A DNA stretch of 64,000 nucleotides from Thalassococcus sp. S3 (GTDB lineage: Bacteria; Pseudomonadota; Alphaproteobacteria; Rhodobacterales; Rhodobacteraceae): NCBI RefSeq assembly GCF_004216475.1, contig NZ_CP022303.1, forward strand, positions 2,356,001 through 2,420,000, read 5' to 3'. The position numbers were made by a program, and so were the translations under genes. The notes under the pieces are model-generated. The model saw nothing but the letters and a program-made list of their open reading frames with translations. It made no database searches and had not been told where the DNA came from. Shown here in pieces: positions 27,425 to 35,559 of the stretch. Every line of letters starts with the position of its first letter. The first letter of the stretch is position 1.

Positions 27425-28662
27425 CGCACCAATGCTCCATGAACCAGAGCCTTGAGTTCAGGCCGCGCGGGATAGGCGCTTGATGGCGAAAGCTGGGTGA
27501 AAAAGACGACCGACAGATCTTCCACCGGATCGACCCAGAAGAAGGTCGACGCCATCCCGCCCCAACTGAAATCACCGATGCTGCCCGGCGAGCGGGCGCG
27601 GCCCGGATCCAGAACCACCGCGCCGCCCAGACCAAAGCCCATGCCCTCCATGGGCTGTTCGGCAAAGCTTTGCGGCCCCATCGACGCGATGTCGCCGGGC
27701 AGATGGTTGCGCATCATGAAGCTCAGTGTGCGTGGGCTCAGCAGCCGTTCTTCGCCCGCCTGTCCACCCTGCCGCAGCATCTCGGCAAAGCGCATGTAGT
27801 CGTCGATTGTGCCGACCAACCCGCCGCCGCCGGAATAGGTGACAGTCTCGTGCAGTGCCGACGTCTCGGGCGCGTCAGCAAGGCGTAGTGTCTCCCCGCC
27901 CGTCTTGGCCTCGTTCAGCGCCATCGCGTTGCCTTCGAGCGGTGTGTAAAGCGCGGCAAAACGGTCGCCCACGTGCTCGGGCACGCGGAAGGCGGTTTCG
28001 GTCATGCCAAGCGGGGCAAAGATCTCATCCGCGAAGAACGTCGCCAGCGATTTGCCGGACACGACCTCCACCACCCGTCCCAGTACGTCGGTCGCGACGG
28101 AATATTCCCACCTCTTGCCCGGCGCGAAGGCAAGCGGGAAGTCCGCGAGGCTGTCGGCGACGCGCTCCAGCGGCCCCTGCTTGGGGCCAAAGATCATCTT
28201 GGCCTCGTCCATCGCCTGCGGCAGCAGGCCTGGGTTGAACGGATAGCTGAGGCCGCTGGTATGCGTCAGCAACTGATGCAGCGTCGGCGTGGCGCAGGGC
28301 GCTGTCTGATCGATCCGCTGGGCGTCCGCGATCAGGCAGTGCATGTCCTTGAAGGCGGGGATGAATGCCGACAAAGGCGCTTCGAGATGGAAAAGCCCTC
28401 GCTCTGCCAATATCATGATCGCGACAGAGGTGATTGGCTTGGTCATCGAATAAAGCCGTACGACCGTGTCACGTTCAAACGGCAGATCGGCTTCAAGGTT
28501 ACGCTGCCCGGTTTGGTGATAGAACACCTCCTGCCCGTGCCGCTGGATCAGGACGCTGCAGCCGGCAAAGCGCCGCTTGTCCACATAGCGCTGCATCCAG
28601 TCGGCAATCCAGCCCAGCCTCTGCCGGTCGAAACCGGCCAAATCGTCGATCAAACGTGCCAT
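27421..28662 (-). CDS. Beta-lactamase-fold serine hydrolase (class C-like esterase)
   Basis: The protein of 413 residues has the beta-lactamase/EstB fold: nucleophile motif SMTK (Ser72), a Tyr motif in EYSVATDVLG, and a C-terminal GFGLGG region. No signal peptide is seen, so it is probably cytoplasmic and an esterase, not an antibiotic resistance enzyme. The ATG at 28662 has GGGGGGAC before it; the frame is open to 28737 but that part is unlike the family. It lies between an enoyl-CoA hydratase gene (26 bases upstream) and aacS (4-base overlap). Confidence 0.82.
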   Translation of the reverse strand: MARLIDDLAGFDRQRLGWIADWMQRYVDKRRFAGCSVLIQRHGQEVFYHQTGQRNLEADLPFERDTVVRLYSMTKPITSVAIMILAERGLFHLEAPLSAFIPAFKDMHCLIADAQRIDQTAPCATPTLHQLLTHTSGLSYPFNPGLLPQAMDEAKMIFGPKQGPLERVADSLADFPLAFAPGKRWEYSVATDVLGRVVEVVSGKSLATFFADEIFAPLGMTETAFRVPEHVGDRFAALYTPLEGNAMALNEAKTGGETLRLADAPETSALHETVTYSGGGGLVGTIDDYMRFAEMLRQGGQAGEERLLSPRTLSFMMRNHLPGDIASMGPQSFAEQPMEGMGFGLGGAVVLDPGRARSPGSIGDFSWGGMASTFFWVDPVEDLSVVFFTQLSPSSAYPARPELKALVHGALVR

Positions 28663-28688
28663 CTGTCGTCCCCCCTGGCCTTTCCCGC

Positions 28689-29435
28689 CTAACCTATCAT
28701 GCGGCGCATGGCCGGTGCGGTTTCTTCCGTAAACCAACCTGCCTGCGGATCGGCCTTGTCCATCTGTGTTTTGATCGCCGCAATCGTCTCGCCCCGGATC
28801 TGCCCTTTCACCGCCGCATAGGCCTTGGGCGGGATGCGGGCAAGCGCGTGGGCTTCATCAAGGGCGCGCGTCCGCAATTCGTCTTCGGTTACAACAGCAT
28901 CGACGATCCCCGCGCGTTCCGCCGTATCCGCGCCGATCGGTTGCCCGGTCAGCATCAGGCGGCGCAGGTCGTTGGTCGACAGCGTGGCGCGGGCGATCTC
29001 CATCGGGCCGATGGGAAAATCGACACCCACCCGAACCTCCGCCAGGCCAAAGCGGGCCTTGGCTGTGGCGATGCGGACATCGCTGGCCAGAACAAAGAAC
29101 AGCCCGCCCGCAATGGCCGCGCCGTTCACCGCCGCAACCGTGGGCTTGGCGCAGGCAAAGAGGCTCAGAAATCCGTGGTTCAGACCGGCCGCGATGGCGG
29201 CCTGCCCGGCCTGATCAAGGCCCTGCGCCTCCTTCAGGTCCAGACCGGCCGAGAATACCTTGAACGGGCTCGTCAACAGGATCGCGCGAACGGCGGTATC
29301 TGCCTCAAGCTCCTGCATCAAAGATTTGAAGTCATTCAGAAAATCGGGCGTTAGTGCATTGACGGGCGCGCGGCTCAACGACACCTCCGCCACGCCGCCC
29401 TCATGCGCGATCCGCGCCAATCCGGTTCGATCCAT
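28689..29435 (-). CDS. Enoyl-CoA hydratase/isomerase family protein
   Basis: The protein of 248 residues is a crotonase. The first oxyanion element is FSAGLDLKEAQG, and the second runs GAAIAGGLFFVLASDVRIA, followed by FGLAEVRVGVDFP where one catalytic acid is placed. The remaining acid is less clear, so an isomerase such as a delta3-delta2-enoyl-CoA isomerase is as likely as a hydratase. The start is the ATG at 29435 behind GGGGAGGAGGGG; an in-frame GTG lies two codons earlier. It is the first gene of the minus-strand operon and is divergent from the GST gene. Confidence 0.83.
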   Translation of the reverse strand: MDRTGLARIAHEGGVAEVSLSRAPVNALTPDFLNDFKSLMQELEADTAVRAILLTSPFKVFSAGLDLKEAQGLDQAGQAAIAAGLNHGFLSLFACAKPTVAAVNGAAIAGGLFFVLASDVRIATAKARFGLAEVRVGVDFPIGPMEIARATLSTNDLRRLMLTGQPIGADTAERAGIVDAVVTEDELRTRALDEAHALARIPPKAYAAVKGQIRGETIAAIKTQMDKADPQAGWFTEETAPAMRRMIG

Positions 29436-29566
29436 ATCCACCCCTCCTCCCCGAGTGCCCCTGCAGCATTCCAGCCTTCCGGCGTCCTGCCTACCCGTGA
29501 CGTGACGTTTCCCCGTGACCCAAGGTCAGGGCTTGTTAGGCTCAGCATAAATGAGAGGGGGGAGAC

Positions 29567-30175
29567 ATGAAGCTCTATTTCGCACCCGACAGCCGCGCGG
29601 TGCGCGTGGCCTGGGCTTTGGAGGAGTTGGGCCTTGATTACGAGATCGAGACATTCCAGCTGGGCGACAAAGCGATGCGCGCGCCGGATTATCTGAAAGT
29701 GCATCCGATGGGACGGGTCCCCGCCCTTGAGGACGGGGATGTCACATTGTTCGAAAGCGGTGCAATCCTGCAATATCTTCTGGCGCGTTACGACCCGGAT
29801 CATCGCTTGAGCACCTCGCCGGATCACCCTGATTTTCCAGCGTATTTACAGTGGTTCCACTATGCGGAAGGTATGGTCATGCCGCCCGTGAACTCCATCA
29901 CGGTCGAGACGGTCCTGCTGCCGCCCGAACGGCGCAGCGAGGTACATGCCAAGCGTGCGCTCAAGCTGCTTGGGCAAATGCTGACGGCGGTTGAGCGGCA
30001 TGTGGACGGGCGCGAATTCCTCGCCGGTGCCTTTTCAGGCGCCGATATCATGACAGGATCTGCAGTGATGGTCGCCCGCCGCATGGGCGCGGACTTCTCC
30101 GACAAACCGAACCTTGCCGCCTATGCCGAGAGGCTCGCCGCGCGCCCGGCCCTACAGAAGGCCAACACGCTGTGA
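29567..30175 (+). CDS. Glutathione S-transferase family protein
   Basis: The protein of 202 residues has the thioredoxin-like N-terminal domain of a GST (MKLYFAPDSRAVRVAWALEE, then HPMGRVPALEDGD and LFESGAILQYL) and an all-helical C-terminal domain with FSGADIMTGSAVM. It binds glutathione and may conjugate or isomerise an electrophile. GGGGGGAG precedes the ATG. The stop codon overlaps the start of the SDR-like gene, and an HCCA-isomerase-like protein, also often glutathione-dependent, follows, so the three probably form one detoxification or catabolic operon. Confidence 0.87.
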   Translation: MKLYFAPDSRAVRVAWALEELGLDYEIETFQLGDKAMRAPDYLKVHPMGRVPALEDGDVTLFESGAILQYLLARYDPDHRLSTSPDHPDFPAYLQWFHYAEGMVMPPVNSITVETVLLPPERRSEVHAKRALKLLGQMLTAVERHVDGREFLAGAFSGADIMTGSAVMVARRMGADFSDKPNLAAYAERLAARPALQKANTL

Positions 30176-30906
30176 GCGCGCCCACCGCGCTGATCGTCGG
30201 CGCCGGGGACTACATAGGGGCCGCGATTGCCAAACGTTTCGCATCGGGCGGCTTCACCGTTTGTCTGGGGCGGCGGAACGGAGACAAGCTTGCCTCGCTG
30301 GTGGCGGACATCGAGGCTTCGGGCGGTGTGGCGCATGGCTTTACCCTGGACGCGCGGGACGAAGAAAGCGTGACCTCTGTCTTTGCGGATATCGAAAAAA
30401 CCGTTGGTCCCCTTGATCTTGTGATCTTCAACGTTGGCGGCAACGTGCGCTTTCCGATCCGCGAGACCACGGCGCGGGTCTATCGCAAGGTCTGGGAGAT
30501 GGCCTGTTTCGCGGGCTTCCTGACAGGTCGTGAAGCCGCTAAGTATATGGTTCCACGCGGAAAAGGCAGCATCTTCTTCACCGGCGCGACGGCATCTTTG
30601 CGGGGAAGCGCCGGGTTTGCGGCCTTCTCTTCCGCGAAATGGGGCCTGCGGGCGCTGGCGCAGAGCATGGCGCGGGAATTGGGGCCGGAGAACATTCACG
30701 TGGCACATCTTGTGATCGATGCCGGTGTGGACACGGCATTTGTACGCGATATCCGGCGGCAGCAGGGGTTGGAGGCGGATGACATTCCGGAGGATGTGTT
30801 GATGAACCCGACCTCGGTGGCGGAGGCCTACTGGACGCTTTACCACCAGTCGCGCGACGCCTGGACCTTTGAGATGGATCTGCGACCCTATGGAGAGAGC
30901 TGGTAA
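30172..30906 (+). CDS. SDR-fold protein lacking the canonical catalytic Ser and Tyr
   Basis: The protein of 244 residues has the SDR Rossmann fold (LIVGAGDYIGAAIAKRFA; NVGGN in place of NNAG). By spacing, the catalytic Ser position is Ala139 (FTGAT) and the Tyr position is Phe152 (AFSSAK), with Lys156 kept. Cofactor binding seems intact but ordinary dehydrogenase chemistry would be impaired. I believe related proteins share this substitution, so it is probably a stable subfamily and not decay. The start is GTG at 30172, overlapping the GST stop. The next gene overlaps by one base (TAATG). Confidence 0.82.
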   Translation: MSAPTALIVGAGDYIGAAIAKRFASGGFTVCLGRRNGDKLASLVADIEASGGVAHGFTLDARDEESVTSVFADIEKTVGPLDLVIFNVGGNVRFPIRETTARVYRKVWEMACFAGFLTGREAAKYMVPRGKGSIFFTGATASLRGSAGFAAFSSAKWGLRALAQSMARELGPENIHVAHLVIDAGVDTAFVRDIRRQQGLEADDIPEDVLMNPTSVAEAYWTLYHQSRDAWTFEMDLRPYGESW

Positions 30907-31505
30907 TGCAAGAGATTGAATTTCTTTATGATTTCGGCAGTCCGAATGCCTATTTCGTCCATAAGGTCCTGCCCGGTATGGCGGCAAAGCACGGCGCAAC
31001 GCTGCGCTATGAGCCGATCCTTTTGGGCGGCGTATTCAAGGCCACGAACAACCAGCCGCCGATGATGGCTTTTGGCAATGTTGCCGGCAAGGTGGCCTAT
31101 ATGCGCAAGGAGATCGAGCGGTTCATCGCGCGGTATCAGGTGCCGTTCAAGATGAACCCGAACTTTCCCGTCATGACCGTCGCACTGATGCGTGGTGCGA
31201 TTTATGCACGCGGAAAAGATTGGGAAAACAAATATATAGACACCGTATTTGATGCGATGTGGCGCGCGGAAGAGAAAATGGATGATCCCGAGGTGATGCA
31301 TCGCGTGCTCGCAAACGCCGGCCTGCCGGCGGACAAGATCGCCGAAGCGATCCAGACACAGGACATCAAGGGCGCACTGATCGAGACGACCTCGAAGGCC
31401 GTTGACCGAGGCGTATTCGGAGCCCCGACAATGTTCGTGGGGGAAGAGATGTTCTTTGGAAAAGACGCACTCGACGACCTGGACTGGTGGTTGGGCAAGG
31501 GCTGA
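30906..31505 (+). CDS. 2-hydroxychromene-2-carboxylate isomerase-like protein (DsbA/kappa-GST fold)
   Basis: The protein of 199 residues belongs to the DsbA-like/kappa GST group: FLYDFGSPNAYF with the Ser that contacts glutathione in place of a CxxC, FPVMTVALMRGA in the helical insert, and RGVFGAPTMFVGEEMFFGKD at the C-terminal thioredoxin part. The founding enzyme isomerises an intermediate of naphthalene breakdown; most bacterial members have other, unknown substrates. It is the last gene of the GST-SDR operon. Confidence 0.87.
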   Translation: MQEIEFLYDFGSPNAYFVHKVLPGMAAKHGATLRYEPILLGGVFKATNNQPPMMAFGNVAGKVAYMRKEIERFIARYQVPFKMNPNFPVMTVALMRGAIYARGKDWENKYIDTVFDAMWRAEEKMDDPEVMHRVLANAGLPADKIAEAIQTQDIKGALIETTSKAVDRGVFGAPTMFVGEEMFFGKDALDDLDWWLGKG

Positions 31506-31529
31506 GCGGGCCTGCCGTTTGGGGGGGTC

Positions 31530-31622
31530 GTACGTGATTTCGTACGAAACGGGCGTTGCAAACTGTCCGCAAACCAGCCTGTTGAGCCGCTTTGGGGACT
31601 TTGTACGCGATTTGGTACGAAA
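31530..31622. repeat. Two near-identical GTACG palindromes, 73 bp apart
   Basis: The sequence GTACGTGATTTCGTACGAAA at 31530-31549 recurs at 31603-31622 with two changes. The first copy contains the perfect 12-base palindrome TTTCGTACGAAA (31538-31549); the second has one mismatch. The 73-base period equals about seven helical turns. They sit in the 313-base gap between convergent genes, in which I see no other feature. They could be paired operator sites or an intergenic repeat element. Confidence 0.6.
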
Positions 31623-31818
31623 GAGGTCGCCAAAGCTCGAGCCGTGAAGACCTCGGCAGGTTTCGGCAGACTTGCAGGTGTCTGGCACGGTGTGAAACTA
31701 GCCTAGAAGACGTCAAATGATCCCTCCGGCGCGGCACTGCGGAAACAGCTCGGTCCCAGCGCAACTTACTCATTCGTCGGTGTGCAACGAACGGCCCCTT
31801 TCGAATGCGAAGGTAAGA

Positions 31819-32226
31819 TCAAGGATGCATCTTCGCGCCCTTGGTTATCTTGTCGACGGTCTTTTTGTCATGACGGAGCGCAAGGCCAACAAGGTTCAGG
31901 TTTTCTGTCCCGAAATCTTTGACCGCTGCGCGATTTGCGGCGTCATGACCAGTTTTGAACATCTCCTCAATATAGATCGCCATATCGACGCCTCGGGTAA
32001 GTGCACGCGCGTGGATCCTTTTCAGGCCCGCCCCGTCCGTAGCGAGCACGATCATCGGTTGGACGATCAATGGGCGATAGGTCTTCCCGTTTGCATCCTC
32101 GTAACGTTCCCCAAGAAGGTCCGTGTCCGCGCCTAAGACGCCGCTGGTCAGGAACGCTGTGACATTCAACTTCTGCCAGGCTAGCAGATCCTTTTGCACG
32201 ACCAGTGCAATTTTCGTGTCAAACAT
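31819..32226 (-). CDS. DUF2000 family protein
   Basis: The protein of 135 residues (KIALVVQKDLLAWQKLNVTA at the start, MYIEE-like DMAIYIEEMFKTGHDAANR near the end) fits DUF2000, a small cytoplasmic family without an assigned reaction. The N-terminal strand-helix order recalls the peptidyl-tRNA hydrolase 2 fold, as far as I remember of this family. It is divergent from an AsnC-type regulator 129 bases away, which is a frequent pairing and suggests that the regulator controls it. Confidence 0.78.
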   Translation of the reverse strand: MFDTKIALVVQKDLLAWQKLNVTAFLTSGVLGADTDLLGERYEDANGKTYRPLIVQPMIVLATDGAGLKRIHARALTRGVDMAIYIEEMFKTGHDAANRAAVKDFGTENLNLVGLALRHDKKTVDKITKGAKMHP

Positions 32227-32355
32227 GAGAACTCCTTACCTTACACTAAAACTTCCAACGTTGACCGAAGAAAATCTGGCCAATTCATTAAATGAAAGGA
32301 TAATATCTGGATGCGCTAGCGGCAAACGAAGCATTTCCGGTAAGAGGGCCTTGAG

Positions 32356-32829
32356 ATGGATTTGGACCGAACGGATCGACAAATTCTTGCACTTCTTTCG
32401 AAGAACGTTCGGATCACCAATAAGGAGTTGGCCGACGCAGTGGGCTTATCGCCATCCAGCGTGCACGAGAGAACCAAGCGTCTCTTCAGCAGCGGAATAG
32501 TTTCAGGTGCCCATCTCGACATCGATCTTGGTCAGCTGGGCTTCTCAATGAAGGCGCTCTTGTTCGTCCAGATGTCGGAACATGAGAAAACCAACCTCGA
32601 CGCCTTTGTCCAAGACGTGCTGGAATTCGCCGAGGTCCGTTCAGCTTGGATGATCAGTGGGAGGTTTGACGCAATCGTCGAGTTGGTAGCACGAGATACG
32701 ACACATCTGCATCGTGTCGTCGTTGAGAAGTTCTCCTCACGGGAAGAGGTTCATCGGATAGAAACATCGATCGTTTTCGATGGCGCTGAGCAACACGACC
32801 TTTCGGCCGTGCTGGAGCTGAGCACCTAA
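32356..32829 (+). CDS. Lrp/AsnC family transcriptional regulator
   Basis: The protein of 157 residues has an N-terminal winged helix-turn-helix (DRTDRQILALLSKNVRITNK, then LADAVGLSPSSVHERTKRL) and a C-terminal RAM ligand-binding domain (VRSAWMISGRFDAIVELVARD). Members sense amino acids or other small metabolites. It is divergent from the DUF2000 gene, and the shared upstream region is the likely binding site. AGGG lies before the ATG. Confidence 0.88.
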   Translation: MDLDRTDRQILALLSKNVRITNKELADAVGLSPSSVHERTKRLFSSGIVSGAHLDIDLGQLGFSMKALLFVQMSEHEKTNLDAFVQDVLEFAEVRSAWMISGRFDAIVELVARDTTHLHRVVVEKFSSREEVHRIETSIVFDGAEQHDLSAVLELST

Positions 32830-32890
32830 CAGCTTGACCGCACTGCGGGCTTTGGCGTGAGAGAGCAGATATCGCGTCAGAGGCAGCGAT

Positions 32891-32928
32891 GTCCGCAGAG
32901 CCATCATCTTGGCACAATCCGGCGCTGC
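32891..32928 (+). repeat. Imperfect 38-bp direct repeat, copy A
   Basis: This stretch begins GTCCGCAGAGCCATC and ends ATCCGGCGCTGC. It matches 37664-37701 at 33 of 38 positions in the same orientation. It lies in the roughly 300-base gap after the AsnC gene (32830-33131), where no gene is supported. Flanking bases do not align well. It may be a remnant of an intergenic repeat family. Confidence 0.5.
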
Positions 32929-33131
32929 TGCGCCGCTGCGCGCGGGCTTCCGGTCCGAAACGACCACGTTCGCAGCCCTGAAATGTCGCGGCTGGAGAGA
33001 GGCTTGCGAGTTGTGATCGGCTCAGAGGGACCTTTCATAACGGGACGCACGCCTTGTTAATCCGATTTTTTCTGTCAGGATAATGCAAGAAGTCTGACAT
33101 GATCCTGCGCGCGAACCCTGTAGGAGATTTG

Positions 33132-33185
33132 ATGGCACCGATCTACGCCACTTCTTGGGCGCGCGCCCGGGCGGCGCTGGCGTGA
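33132..33185 (+). CDS. Possible leader peptide upstream of the MFS transporter
   Basis: A 17-codon reading frame (MAPIYATSWARARAALA) starts with ATG five bases after AGGAG (33122-33126). Its stop codon overlaps the likely GTG start of the MFS gene (GTGA at 33182). The MFS start itself lacks a good ribosome site, so translation may depend on this frame. A frameshift joining the two frames is the alternative. Confidence 0.35.
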   Translation: MAPIYATSWARARAALA

Positions 33186-34426
33186 CCGAGACCGCACCAT
33201 CCGACCAACCGCCCATTGGCGCAAAGGTTGCGCTTGTTCTGGGGCTGGCGCTGATGGCGATGGGCCAGACCGTCCTGTTCGCGCTTCTGGGGCCCGTCTC
33301 GCGCGAGTTGGGTCTGACGGAGATCATGGTGGGCGGCATCATCTCGCTGGCTGCGGTGACCGTGGTCCTGGGCTCGCCATGGTGGGGCCGCCGTGTTGAT
33401 CGTTGGGGCCGTCGGCCTGTCTTTCTGATGGCGACGTGCGGCCTGGGTGTGACAACGTTTTTGTTCGCCCTCACGCTTCAGGCGGGGCTGGCCGGGCTTT
33501 GGACTGGCGTCACGGCCTTTGCGCTGCTCGCACTGGCCCGAATGATCTATGGCTTCGCGGTGACAGGCGCGCAACCGGCCGCCGCCGCCTGGATGGCGGA
33601 CAACACCACCGCCGAAGAACGCACCGGAGGAATGGCCCTGATCGGCGCGGCGTTCGGTCTTGGGGCGATCCTGGGACCGACACTGGCCTGGCTGATGTCG
33701 GGTCTGCCGCTCCTGGCGCCGCTTTATCTGATCGCAGGACTGGCGCTCTGCGCCACTCTGCTCGCTTGGCTGACCCTGCCAGAAACCGTCCCGGTCGAGG
33801 CGGCCATGGCCCAGCATCTGTCGCCCACCGACCCACGGCTGCGCGGCACCCTTCTGATCGTACTGACGGCCTTTATCGTCGTCGCCAGCATCCAGCAATC
33901 CGTCGCTTTCTACGTTCAGGATACCGCCGGTCTCGACGCCGCCGGGACCGCTGCCCGGGTGGGCCAGGCGATGGCGGTTCTGGCGCTGCTGATGTTTCTG
34001 ACCCAGGGGGGCATCGCGGCGCTGAAGCCGGACCCAAGGCGGCTGATCCCGCTTGGTGCAGCGATCGGATGCGCGGGATGCGTTGTGTTGGCATTGTGGC
34101 CTTCGCATGTGGGGGTGCTGCTGGCCCATGCCCTATTCGGGCTGGGGTTCGGAGCGATCATTCCGGGTCTTCAGGGGCGCGCATCGCTTGCGGTCGGCCC
34201 CCAGGAACAGGGCGCGACGGGCGGCCTGGTGGCGGCTGGCATGGCGGCGGGCTATGCCATCGGGCCGGTCTTTGGAACGGCGCTTTACACGGTCTTGCCT
34301 GTGTTGCCGTATCTGGTCGGGGCCGGGTTGATGGCCGGTGTCGTGGTCGCAACCCTGCCTGCAATTCTGCGAAGGCGCGGTGACGATATTGGATCGGGGA
34401 CGGTGGACGGCCCGTCCGGCCCTTAA
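33182..34426 (+). CDS. MFS transporter, drug/proton antiporter type
   Basis: The protein of 414 residues has twelve predicted membrane segments. The loop after helix 2 reads GRRVDRWGRRPVFLMA, the MFS motif A. Helix 5 carries GAAFGLGAILGPTLAW, the antiporter motif C form. It resembles TetA-like efflux carriers, but the substrate is unknown. The GTG at 33182 is used because it overlaps the stop of a short, well-initiated upstream frame; a TTG at 33155 would add nine residues with no ribosome site. Between it and the convergent next gene lies a small GCGAAG/CTTCGC stem at 34446-34462. Confidence 0.85.
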   Translation: MTETAPSDQPPIGAKVALVLGLALMAMGQTVLFALLGPVSRELGLTEIMVGGIISLAAVTVVLGSPWWGRRVDRWGRRPVFLMATCGLGVTTFLFALTLQAGLAGLWTGVTAFALLALARMIYGFAVTGAQPAAAAWMADNTTAEERTGGMALIGAAFGLGAILGPTLAWLMSGLPLLAPLYLIAGLALCATLLAWLTLPETVPVEAAMAQHLSPTDPRLRGTLLIVLTAFIVVASIQQSVAFYVQDTAGLDAAGTAARVGQAMAVLALLMFLTQGGIAALKPDPRRLIPLGAAIGCAGCVVLALWPSHVGVLLAHALFGLGFGAIIPGLQGRASLAVGPQEQGATGGLVAAGMAAGYAIGPVFGTALYTVLPVLPYLVGAGLMAGVVVATLPAILRRRGDDIGSGTVDGPSGP

Positions 34427-34515
34427 CCTTTCACATTCACCGGCAGCGAAGGTGCGCTTCGCGCCCCCGGGGCTTGCCGAATACTGCGCTTTCGTCGGAT
34501 GGCAGGTCTTCGCGT

Positions 34516-34767
34516 TCAGCCGCTGGTCATGCCGGCAATCATCGCGCCGAGCGCGACCAGGTGGACAAGCATGAGCGCCTTGTCGTTCCATAATGCGCCG
34601 ACGGCGAACCATCCTACGACGCCGACAAGAAATAGGTAGAGGTTCCAGGGGGTCCAGCCAAACCCCGTCGCGGTGTATCCCATGATCTGAACGGCGGATG
34701 CACCCCATTTGACCGCGAAAACCAGGCGCTCGCGCGGTGGGACAAGCGCCAAGGTGTCAGACGGCAC
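34516..34767 (-). CDS. Small membrane protein, DUF6552-like
   Basis: The protein of 83 residues has two or three hydrophobic segments (ASAVQIMGYTATGFGW, LYLFLVGVVGWFAVGALW, ALMLVHLVALGAMIAGM) and a short charged N-terminus. It starts at GTG 34767, inside the end of the upstream SDR gene (11-base overlap), so the two are translated together. I recall such proteins in Rhodobacterales under DUF6552, with no function assigned. Confidence 0.65.
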   Translation of the reverse strand: MPSDTLALVPPRERLVFAVKWGASAVQIMGYTATGFGWTPWNLYLFLVGVVGWFAVGALWNDKALMLVHLVALGAMIAGMTSG

Positions 34768-35461
34768 GGGTCAATCCCCCATCGATGCGCAGGTTTTGGC
34801 CCGTCATGTAGGCGCCCTCGTCCGAGGCGAGCCACGAGATGAGAGAGGAGACCTCGGACGCCAAGCCGTAACGCCCCATGGGAATGCGCGCCTTGCGGTC
34901 TTCGGTTTCGGGCAGGCTGTCAATGAAACCCGGAAGGACATTGTTCATGCGGATGTTCTGGGACGCATATTGGTCTGAATACAGCTTGGTAAACGCAGCA
35001 AGCCCGGCCCGGAAGACGCCTGACGTTGGAAAGAGCGGATCCGGCTCAAACGCGGCAAAGGTTGAGACGTTGATGATGGTCCCACCGCCCTGCCCTTGCA
35101 TCAGCGCGGTGACGAGCCGTGTCGGGCGGATCACGTTCATCAGATAGACGTCCATGCCCTGGTGCCACTCTTCGTCGCTTATCTCCAGAACCGGACCTTT
35201 CGGCCCGTGGCCCGCAGAGTTGACCAAGACATCGACCCGTCCCCAGCGCTCCTTTGCGCCCTCAACCAAAGCGGTCAAAGCATCGCCGTCAAGATTGGAG
35301 CCGGTCACGCCAAATCCGCCCAGCTCAAGCCCAAGCGCTTCGCCCTTGCCGGAGGAGGACAGGATGCCGACCTTGAAACCATCGCTCGCCAATCTGCGCG
35401 CAGCATCTGCCCCCATGCCGCTGCCGCCTGCTGTAACAAGCGCCACTTTTTCTACTGACAT
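34757..35461 (-). CDS. SDR-fold protein with non-canonical active site
   Basis: The protein of 234 residues has TAGGSGMGADAARRLA and NSAGHG for cofactor binding and a C-terminal MTGQNLRIDGG. The usual Tyr-x-x-x-Lys is missing: after Ser133 (NVSTFAA) the expected region reads FPTSGVFRAGL, so neither Tyr nor Lys is in place. A structural or binding role, or a different chemistry, is possible. The ATG at 35461 follows AAAGGGGG. It is divergent from a GcvA-like LysR regulator and overlaps the small membrane protein gene downstream. Confidence 0.82.
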   Translation of the reverse strand: MSVEKVALVTAGGSGMGADAARRLASDGFKVGILSSSGKGEALGLELGGFGVTGSNLDGDALTALVEGAKERWGRVDVLVNSAGHGPKGPVLEISDEEWHQGMDVYLMNVIRPTRLVTALMQGQGGGTIINVSTFAAFEPDPLFPTSGVFRAGLAAFTKLYSDQYASQNIRMNNVLPGFIDSLPETEDRKARIPMGRYGLASEVSSLISWLASDEGAYMTGQNLRIDGGLTRAV

Positions 35462-35559
35462 CACTGACCCCCTTTCGCCACTTTCACAGGTTTGTCATGC
35501 TTTGAGGGAAAGTTCGATTGAGCTTTGATGTTTCATGACAGTAGAAATACTATTGCTCT

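Noticed and set aside
27421..28662. Antibiotic-resistance beta-lactamase
   Set aside because: The SMTK motif is present but there is no signal peptide, and the gene is locked into an acyl-CoA operon; an esterase is more likely.
32857..33060. 67-codon plus-strand frame after the AsnC regulator
   Set aside because: It contains the 38-bp intergenic repeat, has Arg/Cys-rich shadow composition and no ribosome site.
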